Shown here: positions 1 through 7,455 of the stretch, piece after piece
Layout of the letters: each line of letters starts with the position of its first letter
Numbering within the stretch: position 1 is the first letter of the stretch
Assembly: GCA_045531795.1 (NCBI GenBank)
Contig: JAZSET010000078.1
Location: forward strand, 1-10,919
DNA length: 10,919 nucleotides
Reading direction: 5' to 3'
Origin: UBA4717 sp045531795
Lineage (GTDB): Bacteria; Bacillota; Clostridia; Oscillospirales; CAG-272
Translations under genes and position numbers: made by a program
The notes under the pieces: generated by a model
What the model was told of the DNA's origin: nothing
Seen by the model: only the letters and a program-made list of their open reading frames with translations
The model's database searches: none

Positions 1-593
1 AACATACAACTCAAAGCTACAGCAAAGAGGACACACAGGAAAGTCGACCTGTTCTCTTTCATAACCGGAACTACTATAGCTACAAACATTCCGTATATTG
101 CAATTCCCAGAGCGGAGACAACAGAGGCAGGCAGTATATTCCCTGCTGCTGCACCTGCAAGTGTACCGAGACTCCAGCCGAGATAGGGCGTAAGTATAAG
201 ACCGTACATATACTTTTTGCCAACCTTGTCCTCTTTAGCTGATGCAACCGCGAACACTTCGTCTGTATTAACAAATGATATGATAAATCGGTCGGGCATT
301 TTAATACTTGGTCCTATTTTCTGAGATAAAGACACAGACATAAGTGCATATCTCATATTTATAACAAGCTGTGCTACTGCAATTTCAATAAGTCCTCCGC
401 CACCGGTGATAATCGGTACGCCTGCAAGCTGACCTGCAGAAGTTACATTGGTCATTGAAATTAAAAGAGTTTCGAAAATTGAAAGACCGCTTTCTGTTGC
501 GAATATACCAAAGGCAAATGCAACGGAAATATATCCGACACATATTGGCAGTCCGTCGGTTATTCCTCTTAAAAAGTTGTTGATTTCTTTCAT
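1..593 (-). CDS. azlC: AzlC-family branched-chain amino acid permease, large subunit (3' end outside the window)
   Basis: The frame opens with ATG at 593-591 and stays open to the left edge, giving 197 complete codons; the family usually has about 230-240 residues, so only the C-terminal tail is missing. The N-terminus (MKEINNFLRGITDGLPICVG), a glycine-rich hydrophobic segment near 60-70, the N-x-RY-x-LM segment near 79-85, the TDEVFA motif at 110-115 and hydrophobic helices at about 130-155 and 158-178 fit AzlC. Family members work with a small AzlD partner in the membrane to export branched-chain amino acids or analogues; azlD would be expected just beyond the left edge but is not visible. 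A GGAG ribosome binding site lies 7 nt before the start and directly follows the stop of the upstream MATE gene, so the two are probably co-transcribed and translationally coupled. Substrate is inferred from the family only. Confidence 0.85.
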   Translation of the reverse strand, partial: MKEINNFLRGITDGLPICVGYISVAFAFGIFATESGLSIFETLLISMTNVTSAGQLAGVPIITGGGGLIEIAVAQLVINMRYALMSVSLSQKIGPSIKMPDRFIISFVNTDEVFAVASAKEDKVGKKYMYGLILTPYLGWSLGTLAGAAAGNILPASVVSALGIAIYGMFVAIVVPVMKENRSTFLCVLFAVALSCM

Positions 594-600
594 AGAAGCG

Positions 601-604
601 CTCC
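601..604 (-). promoter_or_regulatory. Ribosome binding site of the azlC-like gene
   Basis: GGAG on the minus strand, 7 nt upstream of the ATG at 593-591. It begins just past the TAA of the upstream MATE gene (608-606), which supports this start and suggests translational coupling. Confidence 0.7.
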
Positions 605-605
605 G

Positions 606-1982
606 TTATTGTTTAATCGCTTTTGTTTTCCACTTTCCAATTCTATAGAAGATAATTGTCAGCACCGCACCCATTACCCAGGTTATCAGGAGCGAAATCT
701 GTATGCACTCAAATCTGCCGTACGGCAATTCGGGTGTGCGGGTAAGATAAGATATTCCGTATGCAACGGGAATTCTCAGAGCTACTGTTGTAATTAACGA
801 AATCCACATTGGTGTAACAGTATCTCCGGCACCACGCATGATACCGGAAAGACTCTGAGTAACAGCCATAGCAATATAGCCGACTGCAAGTATTTTCATC
901 AGATAATAGCTCATTTCCACAAGCTCAGGAGTGTCGGTGAAAATATCCATCAGACCTTTTCCGAACACCAGGATTAGTGCGGTAATTGTTGCCGAAGTGC
1001 ATACAGCCATCAGTGTTCCCTGTTTTGCACCTTTGGTAACTCTATCGTAAAGTCCGGCACCTACATTTTGTCCTGCATATGTAGTGAGCGCCATACCAAA
1101 TGAGAAGTTAGGCATCATTGCAAAGCCGTCAACTCTCATTATTACAACATTAGCGGCAATAAACTGCTCGCCGAACTGATTTGTCAGCGATTGCACAACA
1201 ATCATAGCAGACGAGAATATCGCCTGCGTCAGACCAGATGGCAAACCAAGCTTTACTATAGTTTTAACATATGAGCCTACCGGCTTGAGATACTTTATTC
1301 CAAAATCAAAATAATCACGCATTTTGATTATCTTAATCAGGCATAGAATCGCTGATACCATCTGCGCTATTACAGTTGCAAGTGCAACACCTCCAACTCC
1401 CATATTAAGCGATGCCACAAAATAAATATCAAGACCGATATTTATTACAGTTGCAACAAGCAGGAATATCAGTGCTGAAAATGAATCCCCGAGACCTCTC
1501 AGTATTCCGCTTAGTATATTATAAAAAGCCATTCCGGCAATTCCAATAAGTGAAATCATCAGATAATCATAGCACCATTCCAATATGGAGTCGGGCGTAT
1601 TTAACAACTGCAGCAACGGTCTTACAAACGGTGAAGCTACAAGAATAAGAATCAGGCAAACAATAAATGTAACCGTTATTGATGTGCCTATTGTATGCGA
1701 TAACGCGTTGCGGTTCTTAGCACCGAAATACTGAGAAACCATTATATTCGCGCCTGCCGATACTCCTATAAATAAAACTAAAAGCAAATTAAGAATCGGT
1801 GCTGAGCTGCCAACAGCTGCTAATGCGTTGTCGCCTATGTACTCTCCTACAACTATACTGTCAACTGTAGAATAAAGCTGTTGCGCTAAATTTCCCACGA
1901 GCATAGGTAGCGCAAACCATAAAATACTTTTCCACGGGGCACCTATTGTCATATCAGCCGGTGCATTCAGTTTCTTTATCAA
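606..1982 (-). CDS. MATE-family multidrug/toxic compound exporter
   Basis: This is a 458-residue polytopic membrane protein with about 12 hydrophobic helices, the normal length for MATE transporters, which expel cationic drugs or metabolites using an ion gradient. Two homologous MatE halves are visible (about 18-180 and 243-405), each carrying the family's RG-x-GD motif: LRGLGDS at 161-167 and MRGAGDT at 382-388. The N-terminal part (FALPMLVGNLAQQLYSTVDS, 23-42) is typical of the NorM/MepA/DinF-like bacterial branch. The start is an unusual TTG at 1982-1980, supported by an AGAGG site 8 nt upstream; the next in-frame Met, residue 11, has no such site. It has its own promoter at 2045-2017 with a leader of about 28 nt, and it lies 12 nt upstream of the azlC-like gene. 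The substrate cannot be told from sequence. Confidence 0.93.
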   Translation of the reverse strand: MIKKLNAPADMTIGAPWKSILWFALPMLVGNLAQQLYSTVDSIVVGEYIGDNALAAVGSSAPILNLLLVLFIGVSAGANIMVSQYFGAKNRNALSHTIGTSITVTFIVCLILILVASPFVRPLLQLLNTPDSILEWCYDYLMISLIGIAGMAFYNILSGILRGLGDSFSALIFLLVATVINIGLDIYFVASLNMGVGGVALATVIAQMVSAILCLIKIIKMRDYFDFGIKYLKPVGSYVKTIVKLGLPSGLTQAIFSSAMIVVQSLTNQFGEQFIAANVVIMRVDGFAMMPNFSFGMALTTYAGQNVGAGLYDRVTKGAKQGTLMAVCTSATITALILVFGKGLMDIFTDTPELVEMSYYLMKILAVGYIAMAVTQSLSGIMRGAGDTVTPMWISLITTVALRIPVAYGISYLTRTPELPYGRFECIQISLLITWVMGAVLTIIFYRIGKWKTKAIKQ

Positions 1983-1990
1983 AATATTTA

Positions 1991-1995
1991 CCTCT
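1991..1995 (-). promoter_or_regulatory. Ribosome binding site fixing the TTG start of the MATE gene
   Basis: AGAGG on the minus strand lies 8 nt upstream of the TTG at 1982-1980. No ATG or GTG in the same frame has a comparable site, so the TTG start is preferred. Confidence 0.65.
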
Positions 1996-2016
1996 GTACA
2001 ATAAATTTTCTAATAT

Positions 2017-2045
2017 ATTTTAGCATAATTTCATTATAATTTCAA
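2017..2045 (-). promoter_or_regulatory. Sigma-A-type promoter for the MATE-azlC transcript
   Basis: On the minus strand a -35 box TTGAAA (2045-2040) is followed by a 17-nt spacer and a -10 box TAAAAT (2022-2017). The spacer ends in TGC, giving an extended -10 (TG-N). Transcription would start near 2010, about 28 nt before the TTG codon. It lies downstream of the operon terminator at 2141-2111, so the exporter pair forms its own unit. Confidence 0.65.
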
Positions 2046-2110
2046 CATATTTTTGCAAAATGGTCTTTTCGCTTAAATATAGACAAAATCATACAATAAA
2101 ATATGTAAAA

Positions 2111-2141
2111 AACATAAAAAGGGCGGGATAATATCCCGCCC
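2111..2141 (-). terminator. Rho-independent terminator of the cohesin/dockerin/SLH operon
   Basis: Perfect 9-bp GC-rich stem (GGGCGGGAT / ATCCCGCCC, 3-nt loop, 2141-2121) followed on the minus strand by TTTTTATGTTTTTT. It starts 13 nt after the stop codon of the SLH protein gene and closes the four-gene operon. Confidence 0.92.
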
Positions 2142-2154
2142 CTTGAGTCTTGAA

Positions 2155-5100
2155 TTATTCGCCCCAGGCGAAAATGTTGTAGAAAATCTGCGCAAGTTCT
2201 GCTCTTGTGGCATTACCGCGAGGATCGAACATATTGTCGCCCTTACCGTTTATAATGCCTTCTTCGCTTGCGTAAGCAACAGCGGCCTTTGCCCATGCTG
2301 AAACATCCGCGTCATCTGCAAAGCTTGTTTCTGTAGCTTCTTCTCCGACCATATCCTGTGATTTGTAGTAATTGTAAAGAAGTGTTACCATTTCTTCTCT
2401 TGTTACAAATCTGTCGGGAGCAAACATATTGTCGCCAACACCGTTTGCAATACCGAGCTGCTTAGCTGCAGCAAGATAGCCTGTGTACCAGGTGTCACCG
2501 CAGTCTGCAAAGTTATCGCCATCCATTTCTTCGATACCGTATGCTCTGCAAAGCATTGTGATAAACTGACCTCTTGTTACCTTACCGTTTGGTGCAAATT
2601 CAGTTTCTGATACACCGTTTGTTATACCCTTTCCGTAAACAAATTCAACTGCATCAAAGTACCATGCATCTTCACTCACGTCAGTAAAGATCATTTCCTT
2701 TACTTCTGTTTCTTCTATTACTTCCTCATCTGTTTCCTCATCTGTCTCAATCCAGGAAGCATAGAGTGTGAGTCTGCCTGTTACCTTTGAATCAAAGTCA
2801 AATTCTTCTGTAAGATCTTCATCAATGTACCAACCGTCAAATTCGTATCCCTCGCGTGTGGGATCTTCGGGTTCGGTAACATATCCGCCACGCTTAACGA
2901 GCTGACCTGCCACATCTGTACCACCATTTGACTTGAATGTTACTGTATGTCTTACAAGAATACCAACATTGATTGTTGATGAACCAGTAGAATATGTTTC
3001 TGTACCTACAAGGAATGTCACTGAATTAGTGAGTGTAATTGTAACTGTGTTATTTTCAGAATCGTATACCGTATTGCTTACACGGGAGATACCACCATCT
3101 TCGTCAATAGTGTATACAACAACTCTCTTGTTAGCACCAACAGGCATCATATAACGCACTGTAACGGTAGCTTCAGCATCGTTTGCTGTATTTGATAATA
3201 CATCGCTTCCGCTTTCATCAACAACTGCAAATGAGTAAACTTCCGTTTCTTCAAGTCTTGAATCGATTGAATCCTTTGCATCCTGCTGATCAGGAGTAAG
3301 TTCAGTGTCTTCAGGTTTATCAACCGTTACAGAAAGTTCAACTGAACCAGCTGAAGCGTCGTTGATTTCTGTAAGAGCATTGTTATCAAATGATACTGAT
3401 ATTTCATCTGCATCACTTTCATCACTGTCGTTAAGTGTAATTTCAAGTGTTGCATTTGCTGCACCTGCGATGTTTTCGAGAACATCCTTTGTAAGCGAAA
3501 CGGAATTGATAATCGCGCCTGACATTACGTCGCTCGCGTTTACAACTACCGACTCAATCTCTCCGCCAGCATCCTGGGGTTTAACATCGGTAATCAAAAT
3601 ACCGTTTTCATTTTCTACCGCAGGAGCAACATCTATTACAGCCTCATCTGCTGTAGGTGTTATTGTAGTTACTTCCTCGTCATTATAATAGGTATATGTT
3701 TCGGTAGCAAGAATATAATTTGCCGCATCTTCGCCAAGAAGAATGAAGTTTGAAAGTTCAAATGTCGTTCTCGCTATTGTTCCGTCATCATATAATTCTA
3801 CACTGATTTTTTCTCTTACAACTGAATCAATGTCAAGATAAACATCGTCGCCATCAATCTTATTCGAATATTCAACTGTGCCGTTATTGTAGTCAATTGC
3901 AGTGATTGTGAGTTCGCGTAAATTTACTGTAAATTCAACAGTTGCTTCAGCTGCCTTGTAGTCTGTGCTTTCTTCAAGTGCTACTGTGATTTCAGCATCA
4001 CCCGCACCTACTATTGTGATAAGACCATCAGCGTCAACTGTAGCTACATCTTCATTGAGTGATGTGTAAATGAAGTCTGTAAGTCCGGAATCTGCAACTG
4101 CTTCTATCTGAATTGTTGCCTTTTCACCGTATGTAAAGTCTTCTATTGCTGTTACATTGATTTCATCATCAAGTCTGTCCTTGATTTCAAACTGTTCAGG
4201 TGTTATTGTTGCTGTGTAGTTTCCAGCATCTGCACCTGTGGGAGCAAAGATGAAGTCATAAAGTCCAACTTCTTCGCCCTCTTCACGCTCAATTACTACT
4301 GTGAAGTCATCACCGTCAACTATTGCGTCTTCGTTTTCTACAGTGAACACAATTGATGTGTTATCTGTGTCAACTCGCTTCCATGTGCTGTCTTCGTCAA
4401 TTGTAATTTCAAGTTCAACAGTATTTACTGTAAATTCAACTGTTGCTTCTGCTGCCTTGTAGTCTGTGCTTTCTTCAAGTGCTACTGTGATTTCAGCATC
4501 ACCCGCACCTACTATTGTGATAAGACCATCAGCGTCAACTGTAGCTACATCTTCATTGAGTGATGTGTAAATGAAGTCTGTAAGTCCAGACTGTGCAACT
4601 GCTTCTATCTGAATTGTTGCCTTTTCACCATATGTTATATCATCGATAGGAGTAACAGTGATTACATCAACAAATTTGTCTACGATTTCAAACTGTTCGG
4701 GCGTGATTTTTGCTGTATAATTGTCGGCATCTGTACCGGTAGGAGCGTAGATAAAGTCATAAAGTCCAACTTCTTCGCCTGCTTCACGCTCAATCACTAC
4801 AGTAAAATCATCATCAGCTACTATATATTCATCATTTTCTATGGTAAACAGAATAGTTTTGTCAGCTGATCCAACTCTCTTTACTGTACAATCCGGATCA
4901 ATTGTGATTTCGAGTTCTCTCTGTGCAACATTAAGAGTCTGTGTGTAGCTGTAATCAGCATATTCAGTATTACCGTCGCGGCTGACTGTAATCTTTGCTG
5001 TTCCCACACCGTTAATTGCAATTACCTTTTTACCTGCATTTTCGCCTACACCATCAACGATATCAGCAACAGCAGGGTTATCACTTGAGTAATCCACTTC

Positions 5101-6429
5101 CGCAGTGAGTCCGTCAATTTCAGGAACAACTACATTAAATACAATATCACCTGCACCGTAAATGACATCCTCAAGAGTGTCGACTATGAAATCCTGCTTG
5201 AAGAGATTGAATACTGTAAGTTTAACGCCTTCAACAAAATCTATTTCGTAATTGTTTGCCGCACTTTCAGCAACTTCAAGAGAACCAATTTCAATATCAT
5301 AGTTCTTTTCTTCACCGAAATCTGCATCTTCAAAATCGGATTCATCATATGCAGTCGTAAGAGTACCTGTGAGAACACCAGATAAAAGTAGATCAAGATC
5401 GTCGTTTCCTGTTGTTGCTGTGTATGTAAGCTCAGGAGTCTGACCAACTGAAATTGATTCAGCATCAGGAGTAACTGTTATTGTTGCTTTTGAAATTGTA
5501 GCCTCAAGAACAGGCTTTGTAAAGCTGTAGTTGCCAGCATCAGCACCTGAAAGCTCAAGCGTATAGGAGACTTCATACGCTTCATCGCTTGCATCTGCGC
5601 TGTCTGTATAGCCGTACTCCGGCCAATCAATATAAACATCATCATCGCCTATAACGCCGTCAAGTTCAGCATCAGTACTGTCGATTTCGATGTCTTTAGT
5701 ATTATCATAGGTCTTGTCTACTGCAGAAAGTCCGATGATTCCAAGATCAGCTTTTTCGATGGTAAGGGTTGCAGAAAATTCTTTAGTACCATTAACAAGT
5801 GCAGTTATATCATATTCACCGGCTTCAATAGCACCCGTAAATGCATCATCTGTATCTGCAAGTGTGTATTGAACATCATCAAAGTCCTCGGGAAGACCAG
5901 AAACCTCAATAGTGTGTGATTCACCGTCATATGTTACTGTATCGTCTTCAAAACCAACGATAGCAATAGTTGCTTCGTCATAACTTTCGCCGAGGGGATT
6001 AATTGCTTCATATGTTGCATCGGTTACTTCATTATCAACAAGTTTTATTTCAATATCTCCAGCTTCTGCATCATTGTCAACTGTTGCAGTTACAGTAGCG
6101 ATCGCCGTCTTGTCAACTGTAACTCCATTATTCGGTTGTATCGAAAGCATCCATAAATCGCCGAAATCATCGGCACTAACACCGGAAACCGGTGTTACTG
6201 TGTTAAATGTGATACCTTCAATAACGGGAAGGTATAAAGCATATCCTGTATATGTACCTTCAATTGAAATGTCGAATTCAAACTCATCCCCGGGAAAAAG
6301 TACACCATTAAATCCCGGAGTAGTTACATCGGTATAGACTGTTGCTGCAGGGCCATCAGCAAATATGCTGACGGGCACTAACCCGAGGAGCATAACAACG
6401 CTCAAAACAAGCGAAATAATCTTTTTCAT
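2155..6429 (-). CDS. Large acidic SLH-anchored surface protein: cohesin-like, MBG/YDG/Ig-like repeats, InlB B-repeat, three SLH domains
   Basis: This is a 1424-residue secreted protein. A signal peptide (1-24, probable cut after IFA) is followed by a beta-rich domain at about 28-158 with a cohesin-like pattern (PGDEFEFDISIEG start, AGDIEIKL late strand) but without the usual YDP-x-x-L segment. Next come MBG/YDG-type Ig-like modules (about 158-405), a Big_2-like module (410-502), two 167-residue tandem repeats (505-671 and 672-838), a further YDG-like module (839-932) and an unassigned beta-rich region (933-1145). An InlB-type B-repeat at 1161-1226 ends in LYASW. An acidic linker (1228-1246) leads to three SLH domains at about 1247-1292, 1305-1352 and 1368-1416, with TRGQ, TREE and TRAE at the usual binding-motif position. 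SLH triplets bind pyruvylated secondary cell-wall polymer, so the protein should sit on the wall. It is the last gene of the operon, 19 nt after its neighbour; an AAAGGTG site lies 11 nt before the ATG. A role as anchoring scaffold is inference. Confidence 0.9.
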   Translation of the reverse strand: MKKIISLVLSVVMLLGLVPVSIFADGPAATVYTDVTTPGFNGVLFPGDEFEFDISIEGTYTGYALYLPVIEGITFNTVTPVSGVSADDFGDLWMLSIQPNNGVTVDKTAIATVTATVDNDAEAGDIEIKLVDNEVTDATYEAINPLGESYDEATIAIVGFEDDTVTYDGESHTIEVSGLPEDFDDVQYTLADTDDAFTGAIEAGEYDITALVNGTKEFSATLTIEKADLGIIGLSAVDKTYDNTKDIEIDSTDAELDGVIGDDDVYIDWPEYGYTDSADASDEAYEVSYTLELSGADAGNYSFTKPVLEATISKATITVTPDAESISVGQTPELTYTATTGNDDLDLLLSGVLTGTLTTAYDESDFEDADFGEEKNYDIEIGSLEVAESAANNYEIDFVEGVKLTVFNLFKQDFIVDTLEDVIYGAGDIVFNVVVPEIDGLTAEVDYSSDNPAVADIVDGVGENAGKKVIAINGVGTAKITVSRDGNTEYADYSYTQTLNVAQRELEITIDPDCTVKRVGSADKTILFTIENDEYIVADDDFTVVIEREAGEEVGLYDFIYAPTGTDADNYTAKITPEQFEIVDKFVDVITVTPIDDITYGEKATIQIEAVAQSGLTDFIYTSLNEDVATVDADGLITIVGAGDAEITVALEESTDYKAAEATVEFTVNTVELEITIDEDSTWKRVDTDNTSIVFTVENEDAIVDGDDFTVVIEREEGEEVGLYDFIFAPTGADAGNYTATITPEQFEIKDRLDDEINVTAIEDFTYGEKATIQIEAVADSGLTDFIYTSLNEDVATVDADGLITIVGAGDAEITVALEESTDYKAAEATVEFTVNLRELTITAIDYNNGTVEYSNKIDGDDVYLDIDSVVREKISVELYDDGTIARTTFELSNFILLGEDAANYILATETYTYYNDEEVTTITPTADEAVIDVAPAVENENGILITDVKPQDAGGEIESVVVNASDVMSGAIINSVSLTKDVLENIAGAANATLEITLNDSDESDADEISVSFDNNALTEINDASAGSVELSVTVDKPEDTELTPDQQDAKDSIDSRLEETEVYSFAVVDESGSDVLSNTANDAEATVTVRYMMPVGANKRVVVYTIDEDGGISRVSNTVYDSENNTVTITLTNSVTFLVGTETYSTGSSTINVGILVRHTVTFKSNGGTDVAGQLVKRGGYVTEPEDPTREGYEFDGWYIDEDLTEEFDFDSKVTGRLTLYASWIETDEETDEEVIEETEVKEMIFTDVSEDAWYFDAVEFVYGKGITNGVSETEFAPNGKVTRGQFITMLCRAYGIEEMDGDNFADCGDTWYTGYLAAAKQLGIANGVGDNMFAPDRFVTREEMVTLLYNYYKSQDMVGEEATETSFADDADVSAWAKAAVAYASEEGIINGKGDNMFDPRGNATRAELAQIFYNIFAWGE
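3916..4917 (-). repeat. Tandem 501-bp (167-residue) repeat inside the SLH protein gene
   Basis: Two consecutive copies, 4917-4417 (residues 505-671) and 4416-3916 (residues 672-838), have an exact 501-bp period. Each codes for a YDG/MBG-like half (TVVIERE, EEVGLYDFI, APTG, ITPEQFEI) and a Big_2-like half (TYGEKATIQIEAVA to TVEFTVN). The Big_2-like half is almost unchanged, with 137 bp identical between 3950-4086 and 4451-4587. The other half differs at many silent and non-silent sites. Confidence 0.92.
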
Positions 6430-6440
6430 TTTCTAATACA

Positions 6441-6447
6441 CACCTTT
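6441..6447 (-). promoter_or_regulatory. Ribosome binding site of the SLH protein gene
   Basis: AAAGGTG on the minus strand is 11 nt from the ATG at 6429-6427 when measured from AGGTG, a slightly long spacing. It directly follows the stop of the upstream cohesin-dockerin gene (6451-6449). Confidence 0.55.
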
Positions 6448-6448
6448 C

Positions 6449-7411
6449 TTATTCAAATGACGCAATTTTACGGAAAATCGCATAAAGTCTGGTTACATCT
6501 GTATATGTAAATTTGCCGTCACCATTTATATCGGTATCAGCATTTTCATCAGGCTCTGCAATTTTTCTAAAGCATGCATAAAGCCTCGTTATATCTGTGT
6601 ATGTAAATTTGCCGTCACCATTTATATCACCCGGAACTCCGGTAGGCTCTGTTACTGTTACAACGCACTGAGCAGTAAAGCCGCCATCGTTTGTTGTAAC
6701 TTTGATTGTTGCTGTTCCCTCAGCTACAGCAGTAACTAAACCATCATTTGTAACAGTTGCAACACTTGAATCAGTAGAAGACCACGAAACTGTTTTGTCA
6801 GTTGCTTCAGCAGGGCTAACAGTTGCAGTGAGTGTTTCACTCTCTCCCTCTTCCAGGCTAAGAGTGGAATCACTGATTACAACTCCCGTTACCGATATTG
6901 TAGGTGGCTCTTCAATGGTAATGCTTCCGTTTTCAAAAACCATATTAACCGCATTCAGATTTTTATCGTATGCTTCCGGCGGGAATTTTACTCCGGCGTT
7001 GTTCATCGTGATTTCATATGTTCCGACAGGACACGAAGCATCAATATCAAATGTAACGGTAATAAGTTTCCCGTCGCCACTTACATTTGTCGTTTTGCTG
7101 TTGGCAAGGAAATAATACGGATTAGCATCAAGATCACCCTCAGTAATCTGGCTTGCGCCAAATACTTCATCATGCACTTCTACGCCTGATATTGAGAAGT
7201 AATCGGAATCATATCCAATATCAAATCCCAGCAATGCAACACCCGGGTTGTCTGAAACCTCGAATGTTACGCTCACACTGTCAGTACCTTCAATAACAGC
7301 TTCATCTGATGCAGTAATCGTTATCGAACCTGCAGCCGTCGAAACAACTGTTAGCATTGAAAACAACAATACAAATGCAAGCAAAGTTGCTAAAATTTTG
7401 TACTTTTGCAT
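6449..7411 (-). CDS. Secreted cohesin - Big_2 - dockerin protein (single cohesin)
   Basis: This is a 320-residue protein. Start: the frame extends back to a TTG at 7444, but an AAAGGAG site 9 nt before the ATG at 7411-7409, and a signal peptide beginning there, fix the start. The signal peptide (1-27, cut near STAA) is followed by a cohesin domain at about 30-166 (VSVTFEVSDNPGV, LGFDIGYDSDYF, KLITVTFDI) and a typical Big_2 domain at about 172-254 (SWSSTDSSVATV, GTATIKVTT). The type I dockerin at 261-318 has two calcium loops, D262-N264-D266-T270-D273 and D294-N296-D298-T302-D305. The loops and following helices are almost identical (DINGDGKFTYTD, then TRLYA-x-FRKIA). Cohesins bind dockerins in a calcium-dependent way, so a chain with both can act as an adaptor. 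It is the third gene of the operon. The partner is not determined by sequence. Confidence 0.92.
   Translation of the reverse strand: MQKYKILATLLAFVLLFSMLTVVSTAAGSITITASDEAVIEGTDSVSVTFEVSDNPGVALLGFDIGYDSDYFSISGVEVHDEVFGASQITEGDLDANPYYFLANSKTTNVSGDGKLITVTFDIDASCPVGTYEITMNNAGVKFPPEAYDKNLNAVNMVFENGSITIEEPPTISVTGVVISDSTLSLEEGESETLTATVSPAEATDKTVSWSSTDSSVATVTNDGLVTAVAEGTATIKVTTNDGGFTAQCVVTVTEPTGVPGDINGDGKFTYTDITRLYACFRKIAEPDENADTDINGDGKFTYTDVTRLYAIFRKIASFE
6481..6628 (-). repeat. Dockerin-encoding internal duplication
   Basis: Segments 6481-6532 and 6577-6628 are 48/52 identical with a 96-bp (32-codon) period; the last 28 bp (6505-6532 and 6601-6628) are identical. They encode the two calcium-binding halves of the dockerin and indicate a recent duplication or homogenisation of the halves. 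Confidence 0.85.
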
Positions 7412-7420
7412 TTTCGTAGT

Positions 7421-7427
7421 CTCCTTT
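7421..7427 (-). promoter_or_regulatory. Ribosome binding site fixing the start of the single-cohesin gene
   Basis: AAAGGAG on the minus strand lies 9 nt upstream of ATG 7411-7409. It favours this ATG over the in-frame TTG at 7444, which would add 11 residues before the signal peptide. Confidence 0.85.
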
Positions 7428-7455
7428 GTGAAAATTTTAAGCAATATAATTTATC

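Noticed and set aside
80..274. 64-codon minus-strand frame
   Set aside because: Out of frame inside the azlC-like gene, which has a recognisable sequence and ribosome site.
3305..3688. 127-codon Ser/Thr-rich plus-strand frame
   Set aside because: Antisense to the SLH protein; its composition mirrors the Asp/Glu/Ala/Thr codons of the real gene and no ribosome site was noted.
3916..4917. CRISPR or other short-spaced array in the repeated region
   Set aside because: The repeat is one in-frame 501-bp tandem duplication inside a gene; there are no short repeats with unique spacers.
6702..7115. 137-codon plus-strand frame
   Set aside because: Antisense to the Big_2 and cohesin parts of the single-cohesin gene, with low-complexity Val/Ser composition.
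7412..7444. Longer N-terminus of the single-cohesin protein from TTG at 7444
   Set aside because: An AAAGGAG site lies 9 nt before the ATG at 7411 and the signal peptide starts there; no such site precedes the TTG.
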